Program-made: the position numbers and the translations under genes
Assembly (NCBI RefSeq): GCF_900115095.1
Contig: NZ_FOVH01000007.1
Span: forward strand, 186,001-250,000
DNA length: 64,000 nt
DNA from: Actinomadura madurae
GTDB lineage: Bacteria > Actinomycetota > Actinomycetes > Streptosporangiales > Streptosporangiaceae
Direction of reading: 5' to 3'
The notes under the pieces: model-generated
What the model saw: the letters and a program-made list of their open reading frames with translations, nothing else
What the model was told of the DNA's origin: nothing
The model's database searches: none
In this document: piece by piece, positions 16,676-23,193 of the stretch
Layout: each line of letters starts with the position of its first letter
How positions within the stretch are numbered: position 1 is the first letter of the stretch

Positions 16676-17941
16676 ATGGCCCACCCGCCGGCGACACCCC
16701 CGAGCCGGTACGCCGACCTGTCCCGGGCGGAGCTCGCGGTCGTCGTGCCCGAGCTGCTCCTGATCGGCCAGCTCATCGACCGGTCCGGGATGGCGTGGTG
16801 CATCTCGGCGTTCGGAAGGGAGGAGATGGCGCGGATCGCGATCGAGGAGTGGGCGGCGTCGAGCCCGATCTACACCAGGCGGATGCAGCGGGCGCTCGGC
16901 TACGCCCCCGAGGTCCCCGGGAAGGGCGACGTCCCGACCATCTTCAAGGGCCTCCAGCTCGACATCGGCGCTCCGCCGCAGTTCATGGACTTCCGCTACA
17001 CCGTCCACGACCGGTGGCACGGCGAGTTCCACCTCGATCACTGCGGCGCCCTGATGGACGTGGAGCCGATGGGCGAGGCCTACGTCCGCTCCATGTGCCA
17101 CGACATCGAGGACCCGACCTTCGACGCGACCGCGGTCGCGACCAACCCGAAGGCTCAGGTGCGGCCGATCCACCGGCCCCCGCGGACGCCGGCCGACCGG
17201 CACCCCCACTGCGCGTGGACCGTGATCATCGACGAGTCGTACCCGGACGCGCGGGGCATCCCGCTGCTGGCCGTCAACGAGCGCTCCCGGGCCGCGAACC
17301 TCGGCCTGGCGCCGATCGACCCGTCCGACGACGGCCTCGCCGACTACTCGGGACCGCTGCTGTCCGACCTCGACTTCGCCGCCTTCTCGCGATCCGCGCT
17401 GGCCCGGATCGCCGACGAGGTCTGCCTGCAGATGCACCTGCTCGACCGGGCCTTCGGCCTCGCCGTGGCCGAGCGGGCCGCCGACGACGGCGAGCTGCTC
17501 CGGATCCGCCGCAAGCAGCTGGTGGGGATCGCCGGCGTCGCCGCGGAGCGTCTCGCCCGCGCCCTGGACCTGCCGGGGGACGCGCGGGGAGCGGCCCGCC
17601 TGCTGGCGGTGCACCCGCTCCTCAACCCCTCCGCCTACGTCGATGCCGTCATCGGGGACGGGAGCGTCGAGGTCCGCCCGTCGCCCGCCCACGAGGACGG
17701 TGCCTGGATCTCCCTGTGCGGCCCCGAGTGGACGGCTCCGCTCCGAGCCGCCGTCCGCGCCGTCGACCCCTGCCTCGACGTCGAGGCCGCCGCGCTCGGG
17801 TCCGGCGGGGCATGGCGGCTGGACGTCCTCCGCCGCGACCTGCCGACCCCCGAGGCCGACGAGGTCGCCGTCGTCCGGTTCAGCACCGGCACCGGGTTCG
17901 CCTTCGAGCCGCGGCGCTCCCTGCCGATCACTCCCGTCTGA
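16676..17941 (+). CDS. Protein of unknown function in the KstR-type locus
   Basis: 421 residues, no signal peptide, no membrane helix. GAGGAG lies upstream of the ATG. I do not recognise the family with certainty. Conserved-looking motifs include FHLDHCGALMDVEPMGE, RSMCHDIEDPTFDATA and RPIHRPPRTPADRHPHCAWTV, rich in His, Cys and Asp as if binding a metal or thiol. A helical region follows (EVCLQMHLLDRAFGLAVAERAADDGE). It resembles proteins annotated as L-2-amino-thiazoline-4-carboxylic acid hydrolase-like, but the evidence is thin. It is divergent from the steroid-type SDR operon over a shared palindrome, so co-regulation is likely. Confidence 0.7.
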   Translation: MAHPPATPPSRYADLSRAELAVVVPELLLIGQLIDRSGMAWCISAFGREEMARIAIEEWAASSPIYTRRMQRALGYAPEVPGKGDVPTIFKGLQLDIGAPPQFMDFRYTVHDRWHGEFHLDHCGALMDVEPMGEAYVRSMCHDIEDPTFDATAVATNPKAQVRPIHRPPRTPADRHPHCAWTVIIDESYPDARGIPLLAVNERSRAANLGLAPIDPSDDGLADYSGPLLSDLDFAAFSRSALARIADEVCLQMHLLDRAFGLAVAERAADDGELLRIRRKQLVGIAGVAAERLARALDLPGDARGAARLLAVHPLLNPSAYVDAVIGDGSVEVRPSPAHEDGAWISLCGPEWTAPLRAAVRAVDPCLDVEAAALGSGGAWRLDVLRRDLPTPEADEVAVVRFSTGTGFAFEPRRSLPITPV

Positions 17942-17965
17942 CGCCTGCGCGGGGTGCCTCGCCGG

Positions 17966-19105
17966 TCACGAGCGGTCCAGGCCCGCCCGATCCGGCCGGT
18001 AGGCGTCGAGCGCCGGCGACGGGCGGCCGTGGATCTCCTGGTCGATCAGCGAAGCGAGGTGGGGAGCGAGCGTCATCCCGCTGTGGGTGACGGCGGTGTA
18101 CAGACCGCGCCGCTGGAAACCGATGAGCGGATACCCGTCGGCGGGCAGGGGACGGACGCACCGCCGCACCGCGGCGACCTCCGCGGTCAGGCCGGGGACG
18201 ACGGCGCGCGCACGGGCGAGGAGTTCGGCGCCCACCTCCCGGACCAGCTCCGGGGTGGCCGACTCGTCGACCCCGGCGTCGAGATCGCCGGCCTCCAGCA
18301 CGAGACCTCCGTCCTCCGACGGCCGGGCGGACAGGCCGGGAGCGTGCACGAGCCCGTTGAGGGCGCCCGGCGCCGCGGAGGTGGTGGCGACGAGGCAGGG
18401 GGCGGCCGAGCCGGGCTCGGACGGGTCGACCAGCGCGAGCGCGACGCCGGCCGTTGCCAGCAGCGCGGGCGCGTGCCGGCCCGCGGCGCAGACCGTGAGG
18501 TCGGCGTCCAGGCCGCGGCCGTCGTCCAGCCGCACGCCGGTGACGCGCTCGCCCTCGGTGGTGAGCGCGACCGCGCAGTGACCGGTGACGAACCCGGCGC
18601 CCGACGCACGCGCGCGCCGGGCCAGCGCCCGCGCGGCCGGGCCGCCGTGCACGTAGCCCTCGTCGCGGTAGTGCGCGATGATCGCGTCCCGTGGGGCTCG
18701 GACGTGCGGTTCGAGCGCACGCAACCGGCCGGCGTCGATGAGCTCGGCGGCGTATCCGAGGCCGGCCAGGCGGGCGACCCGGTCCCCCAGCTGGCTGCGG
18801 GCGTCCCCGTCCGCCGCCCACGTCGTGCAGCCCGCCGGGTGGTACCAGGCCGGGGCGCCGAACCCGGCGGCCAGGTCCCGCCACGCGGCCAGCGCCGCCG
18901 TCCGGAACCGGTGGTAGGCCGGGTCGCCGGGGTCGTTGGCGTTGAGCCAGGCGTAGCCGGTGCCGGACGTCCCGGCGCCGGGCTCCCGCGCCTCGACCAC
19001 CGTGACCTCGTCCCGCGGGCGCGCTCGGCCGCCGGCTCCCGGGCGGGTGAGCCGGTCCGCCAGCGCCGCCCCGACGATCCCCGCGCCCACGACCAGTATC
19101 CGCAT
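17966..19105 (-). CDS. FAD-dependent amino-acid/amine oxidoreductase (DadA/glycine oxidase type)
   Basis: 379 residues. The ATG at 19105 opens directly on the dinucleotide-binding fold RILVVGAGIVGAALADRL; longer in-frame extensions would cover the divergent regulator and are not coding. Other DAO-family marks are GTGYAWLNANDPGDPAYH, DEGYVHGGPAARALARRA and the C-terminal RRCVRPLPADGYPLIGF followed by LYTAVTHSGMTLAPHLASLI. The family oxidises amino acids or secondary amines with FAD. Substrate residues cannot be assigned. It is convergent with the 16676 gene (24 bp apart) and divergent from the XRE regulator. Confidence 0.87.
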   Translation of the reverse strand: MRILVVGAGIVGAALADRLTRPGAGGRARPRDEVTVVEAREPGAGTSGTGYAWLNANDPGDPAYHRFRTAALAAWRDLAAGFGAPAWYHPAGCTTWAADGDARSQLGDRVARLAGLGYAAELIDAGRLRALEPHVRAPRDAIIAHYRDEGYVHGGPAARALARRARASGAGFVTGHCAVALTTEGERVTGVRLDDGRGLDADLTVCAAGRHAPALLATAGVALALVDPSEPGSAAPCLVATTSAAPGALNGLVHAPGLSARPSEDGGLVLEAGDLDAGVDESATPELVREVGAELLARARAVVPGLTAEVAAVRRCVRPLPADGYPLIGFQRRGLYTAVTHSGMTLAPHLASLIDQEIHGRPSPALDAYRPDRAGLDRS

Positions 19106-19210
19106 GCCATCAAGGATGACCGACCCCGGCGTTCCGGCGGGAGAGCGGCCCGGTTCTGCGGTGGGCGGAATGCCTGGGGGTGGACGGTACCGCCGATCTA
19201 CCATGACGGC

Positions 19211-19588
19211 ATGGCCGAGACCGCCCGCCCGCTGATGCCCGCCGACGAGCCGCCGCACGAGCCGCCGCACGGGCCGGCCGCGCCACCCCAGCCGACGGAA
19301 CCGCTGTGGCGGGACGCGCTCGGCCAGTGCCTGCGGCGGCTGCGCCTGGAACGCGGCGAGATCCTGGTCGAGACCGCCCGCCGCGCCGGCGTCTCCCCGC
19401 AGTACCTCTCCGAGATGGAGCGCGGGGTCAAGGAGCCGTCCAGCGAGATGATCGCCGCGGTGGCCGGCGCCCTGGACGTCACGCTCGGCGACCTGACGCT
19501 CGCGATCGCGACGAGCCTTCTGGCGATGCCCGCCGGAACCGCTCCGGCGGGCCCCACCTGCCAGGTCGCCTACGCGCTGGCCGCCTAG
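19211..19588 (+). CDS. ClgR/PopR-like XRE regulator
   Basis: 125 residues. After a Pro/His-rich start there is one helix-turn-helix of the XRE type: WRDALGQCLRRLRLERGEIL, RRAGVSPQYLSEMERGVKEP and SSEMIAAVAGALDVTL. The YLSE(M/V)ERG.KE.SSE signature is that of ClgR, the actinobacterial activator of clpP and clpC genes, and of the related PopR that controls the second clpP operon in Streptomyces. Its stop lies 8 bp from the end of the convergent clpP pair, which agrees with a dedicated regulator. ClgR-type regulators are themselves Clp substrates, and the hydrophobic Ala-Ala C-terminus (YALAA) resembles a Clp degron. Confidence 0.85.
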   Translation: MAETARPLMPADEPPHEPPHGPAAPPQPTEPLWRDALGQCLRRLRLERGEILVETARRAGVSPQYLSEMERGVKEPSSEMIAAVAGALDVTLGDLTLAIATSLLAMPAGTAPAGPTCQVAYALAA

Positions 19589-19596
19589 GCGGTCCC

Positions 19597-20199
19597 TCAC
19601 ATGGGGAGCGGCCGGCGTTCCTCGATCACGTGGTCGATGAGGCCGTAGTCCCGCGCCGTCGTCGCGGTGAACACCCGGTCCCGGTCCGTGTCGGTGCGCA
19701 GCGTCGCGGTGTCCTGCCCGGTGTGCCGGGAGAGGATGTCCTCGATGTCCGCGCGGACGCGGACGACCTCGTCCGCCTGGAGGATGAGGTCCGGGATCGC
19801 CCCGCGCCCCTGCCCCACCGGCTGGTGCAGGACGACGCGGGTGTGCGGCAGCGCGGCGCGCTTCCCGGGAGTGCCCGCGGCGAGGAGCACGGCGCCGACG
19901 GCGACCGCCTGCCCCACGCAGGTCGTCGCCACCTGGGGACGGATGTAGCGCAGCGTGTCGTAGACGGCGAGCATCGCGCTCGGGTCACCACCCTCGCAGT
20001 TGATGTAGAGCTGGATGTCGCCGTCGGGGTTGTCGGCCTCCAGGTACAGCAGCTGCGCGACGAGGGCGTTCGCGACGCCCGCGTCGATGGCGGTGCCGAG
20101 ATAGATGATCCGCTCGGTCAGCAGGTGCGAGTAGACGTCCATGATCCGCTCGCCGCGCGGGTGCTGGGCGATGACGTTCGGGATCGTGTAGGTGCTCAT
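19597..20199 (-). CDS. clpP: ClpP-family subunit with catalytic Ser replaced by Ala
   Basis: 200 residues, full ClpP length. The catalytic His (VVLHQP) and Asp (DTDRDRVFTATTARDYGLID) regions are present, but the nucleophile motif GQAAS reads GQAVA: residue 100 is Ala (codon at 19900-19902). The oxyanion segment is also altered (NCEGGDPS in place of NSPGGS). It should fold and assemble but not cut, unlike its partner. It is the second gene of the operon; its ATG overlaps the stop of the first clpP (ATGA, 20196-20199). This matches the clpP3-clpP4 arrangement of Streptomyces. It probably forms mixed rings or heptamers with the active subunit, giving a structural role like ClpR. Confidence 0.9.
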   Translation of the reverse strand: MSTYTIPNVIAQHPRGERIMDVYSHLLTERIIYLGTAIDAGVANALVAQLLYLEADNPDGDIQLYINCEGGDPSAMLAVYDTLRYIRPQVATTCVGQAVAVGAVLLAAGTPGKRAALPHTRVVLHQPVGQGRGAIPDLILQADEVVRVRADIEDILSRHTGQDTATLRTDTDRDRVFTATTARDYGLIDHVIEERRPLPM

Positions 20200-20825
20200 C
20201 GGACGCCTCCTTCGGCCGGGACGCCGAGCCCGACGGTGCGGTGGACCACGGGGACGACGTCGTCCAGCGTGCCGACGACGGAGTCGATGAATCCGTATTC
20301 GAGGGCCTCCTGCGCGGTGTACCAGCGATCGTGCAGCGAATCCTCGAAGACCCGGTCGAGGGGCTGGCCGGTGTCCTCGGCGATAAGGCCGAGGACGGTG
20401 TCGCGGGTGTGCCGCAGGTCGTTGGCCTGCAGTTCGATGTCGACGGCGGCGCCGGCGATCCCGGCGGAGCCCTGATGCATCAGCACGCGTGCGTGCGGCA
20501 GGGCGCGGCGCTTGCCGCGGGTGCCGGACGACAGCAGGAACTGCCCGGCGCTGTAGGCGATGCCGAGCACCACCGTGGACACGTCGCACGGGACGAGCCG
20601 CATGACATCGCGGATGGCGAGCATCGACGGCACCGACCCGCCGGGCGAATGGATCCACAGCGCGATGTCGGACGACGCGTCCTCCTTCGCCAGGGTGATC
20701 AGCTGCGTCGCCAGCAGGGTGCCGTTGTCGTCGTCGAGTGGGCCGTCGAGCACGAGAACACGCTGCTGGTAGAGCTCGCGCCGCACGCGCTCGTTGAACA
20801 TGGGGATTCCTGGTTCCTCGCTCAT
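20196..20825 (-). CDS. clpP: ClpP protease catalytic subunit (second clpP operon)
   Basis: 209 residues from ATG at 20825 (GAAAGG just upstream). ATG at 20801, with AGGA ten bases before it, would remove a short N-terminal piece and is a real alternative. The active site is complete: Ser in GIAYSAGQFLL, His in VLMHQGSAG, Asp in LHDRWYTAQEALEYGFID, and the oxyanion segment IHSPGGSVPS is canonical. It forms the serine peptidase chamber that degrades unfolded or tagged proteins with ClpX/ClpC. It is transcribed before the inactive paralogue and lies downstream of the CGC-N5-GCG palindrome, so it is likely induced by a ClgR/PopR-type activator. Confidence 0.93.
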   Translation of the reverse strand: MSEEPGIPMFNERVRRELYQQRVLVLDGPLDDDNGTLLATQLITLAKEDASSDIALWIHSPGGSVPSMLAIRDVMRLVPCDVSTVVLGIAYSAGQFLLSSGTRGKRRALPHARVLMHQGSAGIAGAAVDIELQANDLRHTRDTVLGLIAEDTGQPLDRVFEDSLHDRWYTAQEALEYGFIDSVVGTLDDVVPVVHRTVGLGVPAEGGVR

Positions 20826-20865
20826 GCCTTTCACTCTGCGCGGGGCCATGCGGTGGTCATAGTCC

Positions 20866-20884
20866 GATCCGCCCACGGCGGATC
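20866..20884. promoter_or_regulatory. ClgR/PopR-type operator upstream of clpP
   Basis: GATCCGCC-CAC-GGCGGATC is a perfect 8-bp inverted repeat with a 3-nt spacer. Its core is CGC-N5-GCG, the core of known ClgR sites. Its layout (two half-sites ending in GCC, three-base spacer) also matches PopR sites. It lies 41-59 bp upstream of the clpP start and 33 bp before the divergent DUF4279 gene. Confidence 0.7.
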
Positions 20885-20917
20885 CGCTCTCAGCAGCGGC
20901 GTCGATAGGGTCACCGG

Positions 20918-21394
20918 ATGCGGGTGTCCCAGTACGTCTACTTCGCTCTGAAATCGACGCGGGTGCCGGCCACCGAGATCAGCGCGCGGCTCGGGATCGA
21001 GGCGGACGAGAGCAAGGTGCGCGGAAGCCGTCTGGCGCGGCCGCCGCGTCCCGTCGCGCACACGTGGCGGATCGTCTGCCGCCGGCCCGGGCTCACCGTG
21101 GACGAGCAGATCGCCCGGGTCGTGGACAGGCTGTTCGAGCACGCGGAACGCATCGGCGCCCTGGCCCTCGAACTCGACGGCGCCGGTGAGGGGTGGCGCG
21201 CGGCCACCCTCCAGGTGGTGCGGGTGTTCGAGCATCCGGACGGCGAGGAGGAGGCCCGGCCCGCCCCGGCCGGCGGCCTGGAGAAACTCCCCGGTCAGCA
21301 CCAGCTGCTGGGCTGGCACCTGGACGGGCGGGTGCTGGAGTTCCTCCGCCTCACACGCGCCGAGCTGGACATCGACGAGTACGCCTACGGCTGA
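20918..21394 (+). CDS. DUF4279 protein
   Basis: 158 residues. The opening VSQYVYFALKSTRVPATEIS and the ARLGIEADES segment are characteristic of DUF4279, as is the paired LLGWHLDGRVLEFLRLTRAELDIDEYAYG end. Function is unknown for the family; members occur beside immunity and stress genes. It shares the palindromic spacer with the divergent clpP operon and may be under the same regulator. The ATG gives a protein beginning at the first conserved strand. Confidence 0.75.
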   Translation: MRVSQYVYFALKSTRVPATEISARLGIEADESKVRGSRLARPPRPVAHTWRIVCRRPGLTVDEQIARVVDRLFEHAERIGALALELDGAGEGWRAATLQVVRVFEHPDGEEEARPAPAGGLEKLPGQHQLLGWHLDGRVLEFLRLTRAELDIDEYAYG

Positions 21395-21416
21395 GCAGGC
21401 CGCTCCGGACGGCGAT

Positions 21417-21447
21417 GGGCGCGGCGGCCTTGTGGGCCGCCGCGCCC
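21417..21447. terminator. Bidirectional hairpin between convergent genes
   Basis: A 13-bp perfect GC stem (21417-21429 with 21435-21447) with a TTGTG loop. It lies between the DUF4279 stop and the acetylxylan esterase stop and can serve both strands. Confidence 0.75.
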
Positions 21448-21466
21448 GGCTCTCGCGGTTCTTCGA

Positions 21467-22156
21467 TCAGGCGGGGGCGACGGCACGGCCGGTCCGCGGT
21501 GAGATCATTCCCGCGCAGAGGCCGCGAGCGGCCAGGACCTGGGCGATCCGCGGAATGGCCGCGCGCGTGTTGGCGGGCCATTCGTGCATGAGGATGATCT
21601 GACCGGCGGTGAGGCGGCCGGCGGCCTGCACGATCGCGTCGGTGCTCGCCCCGTTCCAGTCCTGCGAGTCGACGTCCCAGATGATCTCGGTGAGGCCGTG
21701 CCTGGTCTCCACCGAGCGCAGGGTCGCGTCGGTCTCGCCGTAGGGCGGGCGGAACAGCCGGGGAGTGCCGCCTCCGGCGCCGGCGATGGCCTGCTGGGCC
21801 CGGGAGATCTCCGAGTCCATCTGCGCCTCGCTGAGCTGGGTCATGTGCGGATGGGTGTGACTGTGGTTGCCGACCCACATGCCGGCGTTGACCTGGGCCC
21901 GGACCTGGGCCGGGTAGGCGGCGGCGTACTGGCCCTGGTTGAACATCGTCGCCCGCAGGCCGTACTGGGTGAGCGCGTTGAGCAGGCTCGGGGTGTTGTC
22001 GTTGGACGGGCCGTCGTCGAAGGTGAGCCCGATGTATCCGTTGCAGGCGGCGGCGTGGGAGGGGGCGGCGGTCACGGCGAGGGCCGCGGTCGCCGCCGCC
22101 GCGGCGGCCAGTGCCGTCGACAGCGTGCGTCTGGGCAAGGGTGATCCGGTGCGCAT
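21467..22156 (-). CDS. axeA: CE4 acetylxylan esterase / polysaccharide deacetylase
   Basis: 229 residues with a cleavable signal peptide (TAAPSHA-AACN). The NodB-type deacetylase motifs are complete: TFDDGPS (catalytic base and metal Asp), HSHTHPH (metal His pair), RPPYGETDA, WDVDSQDW and ILMHEW. Wording such as NGYIGLTFDDGPS and QAQ/AQMDSEISRAQQAIAGAGG closely follows the Streptomyces acetylxylan esterase AxeA. The enzyme removes acetyl groups from xylan so that xylanase can act. It is the second gene of an operon, 18 bp after the GH11 xylanase, with GGAGGAG before its ATG. The same pair (xlnB-axeA) is known in Streptomyces lividans. Confidence 0.93.
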   Translation of the reverse strand: MRTGSPLPRRTLSTALAAAAAATAALAVTAAPSHAAACNGYIGLTFDDGPSNDNTPSLLNALTQYGLRATMFNQGQYAAAYPAQVRAQVNAGMWVGNHSHTHPHMTQLSEAQMDSEISRAQQAIAGAGGGTPRLFRPPYGETDATLRSVETRHGLTEIIWDVDSQDWNGASTDAIVQAAGRLTAGQIILMHEWPANTRAAIPRIAQVLAARGLCAGMISPRTGRAVAPA

Positions 22157-22174
22157 GGCGGGCTCCTCCGGCGC

Positions 22175-22864
22175 TCAGCCGACGGTGATGCTGGAGCTGC
22201 CGCTGCTCTGGTAGCCCTCCGTGGCCATGATCATGTAGTAGCGGAAGGCGCCCAGGTTCATGCCGGCGCGCGCCCAGGCGTCGAAGTGGTTGCCGGTGGT
22301 GATGGAGCCCCCCGTCCGCCTGGACTGCCGGACGCTCCAGTACTGGTCGAAGGTCCTGGTGCCTTCGACGGACGGGGCGTTGTACCGCGTGGTCTTGTAG
22401 ATGTCGTAGGTGCCGCCGTCGCTGGTGACGGTGCCCTTGTAGGTTCCGGTGGGCCGGTAGCTGCCCCAGTTGTCGACGATGTAGTACTCGACGAGCGGGT
22501 TCGACGTCCACCCGTAGAGGGCCAGGTATCCGTTGCCGGACGGGTTGAAGCTGCCCGAGTAGTTCACGGTCCTGCGGCCGCCGTTGCTCCAGCCCTTGCC
22601 CGCGACGAAGTTCCCGGCGTTGGACCAGGAGGTGCTGTAGCTGCCGCCGCTCCTCAGCGTCATCGACACCGACCCGCCGCCGTCGGTCCAGAACGAGTAG
22701 AAGTACCCGTTGTCGGTCCCGGTCTGGTTGGTGGTGATGACCGTGTCGGCGGCGGCCGAGCCGGGCAGCAGGGCGGCGGACGCGACCAGGGCCGCGCCGA
22801 GAGCGCCCGCGCCGATGAGGCGCCTGCGGGTGATCGGGCCGGCGGGGGTGGCGTGCTCGTACAT
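22175..22864 (-). CDS. xlnB: GH11 endo-1,4-beta-xylanase, Tat-exported
   Basis: 229 residues. The export signal carries a Tat-type twin arginine (ITRRRLIGAGALGAALV). The GH11 beta-jelly-roll is full length and carries both catalytic glutamates: the nucleophile in NPLVEYYIVDNWG and the acid/base in MATEGYQSSGSS. The PSVEGTRTFDQYWSVRQ thumb region is also present. There is no carbohydrate-binding module; the domain ends the protein. Start ATG at 22864 has GAGGAGG upstream. It heads the xylanase-esterase operon, with two CGAAA/TTTCG elements upstream that suggest xylan-dependent repression. Confidence 0.95.
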   Translation of the reverse strand: MYEHATPAGPITRRRLIGAGALGAALVASAALLPGSAAADTVITTNQTGTDNGYFYSFWTDGGGSVSMTLRSGGSYSTSWSNAGNFVAGKGWSNGGRRTVNYSGSFNPSGNGYLALYGWTSNPLVEYYIVDNWGSYRPTGTYKGTVTSDGGTYDIYKTTRYNAPSVEGTRTFDQYWSVRQSRRTGGSITTGNHFDAWARAGMNLGAFRYYMIMATEGYQSSGSSSITVG

Positions 22865-23019
22865 GCTTCCTCCTCGGGAGCATCGGCGGGGGGCTCGGCC
22901 GTCCCGCCACCGATGACCGCGCCCCCGAAGGGGTGGATCCGGCGGCGGAACCGGTGGCGGAACCGGCCGATCGGGTGTGAGTATGCGCGCGCTTCCCCGA
23001 CAGTGTCAACGATTCCTTT

Positions 23020-23031
23020 CGAAACATTTCG
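23020..23031. promoter_or_regulatory. Xylanase-type operator, copy 1
   Basis: CGAAA-CA-TTTCG, a 5-bp inverted repeat with two-base spacer, about 155 bp upstream of the xylanase start. CGAAA..TTTCG elements are widely noted upstream of actinomycete xylanase genes and fit LacI-family repressors such as XlnR/BxlR. Confidence 0.6.
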
Positions 23032-23145
23032 GTCATCCGGTCGAATCTAGATCGTTCCACAGGACGGTTGACGTCGCAGGACGCGTGTCGAATGCGTGCG
23101 GCATCCAATTCTCACGAGGCTCGATGAGCGATCACTGGACGCAAT

Positions 23146-23162
23146 TCTCGAAAGTTTCGAGA
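23146..23162. promoter_or_regulatory. Xylanase-type operator, copy 2 (extended palindrome)
   Basis: TCTCGAAA-G-TTTCGAGA is a perfect 8-bp inverted repeat with a one-base spacer. It contains the same CGAAA/TTTCG core as the element at 23020. It lies about 280 bp upstream of the xylanase start and 31 bp past the end of the TerD-fusion gene. Confidence 0.6.
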
Positions 23163-23193
23163 GGCGTCCCTATGCCGTTCGCCGGGGCTTGGC

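Larger units (their letters stand above)
22865..23193. other. Upstream region of the xylanase operon
   Basis: About 330 bp without a gene. It holds two CGAAA..TTTCG inverted repeats, entered separately, and little else recognisable. It also receives the end of the TerD-fusion gene from the right. Confidence 0.6.
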
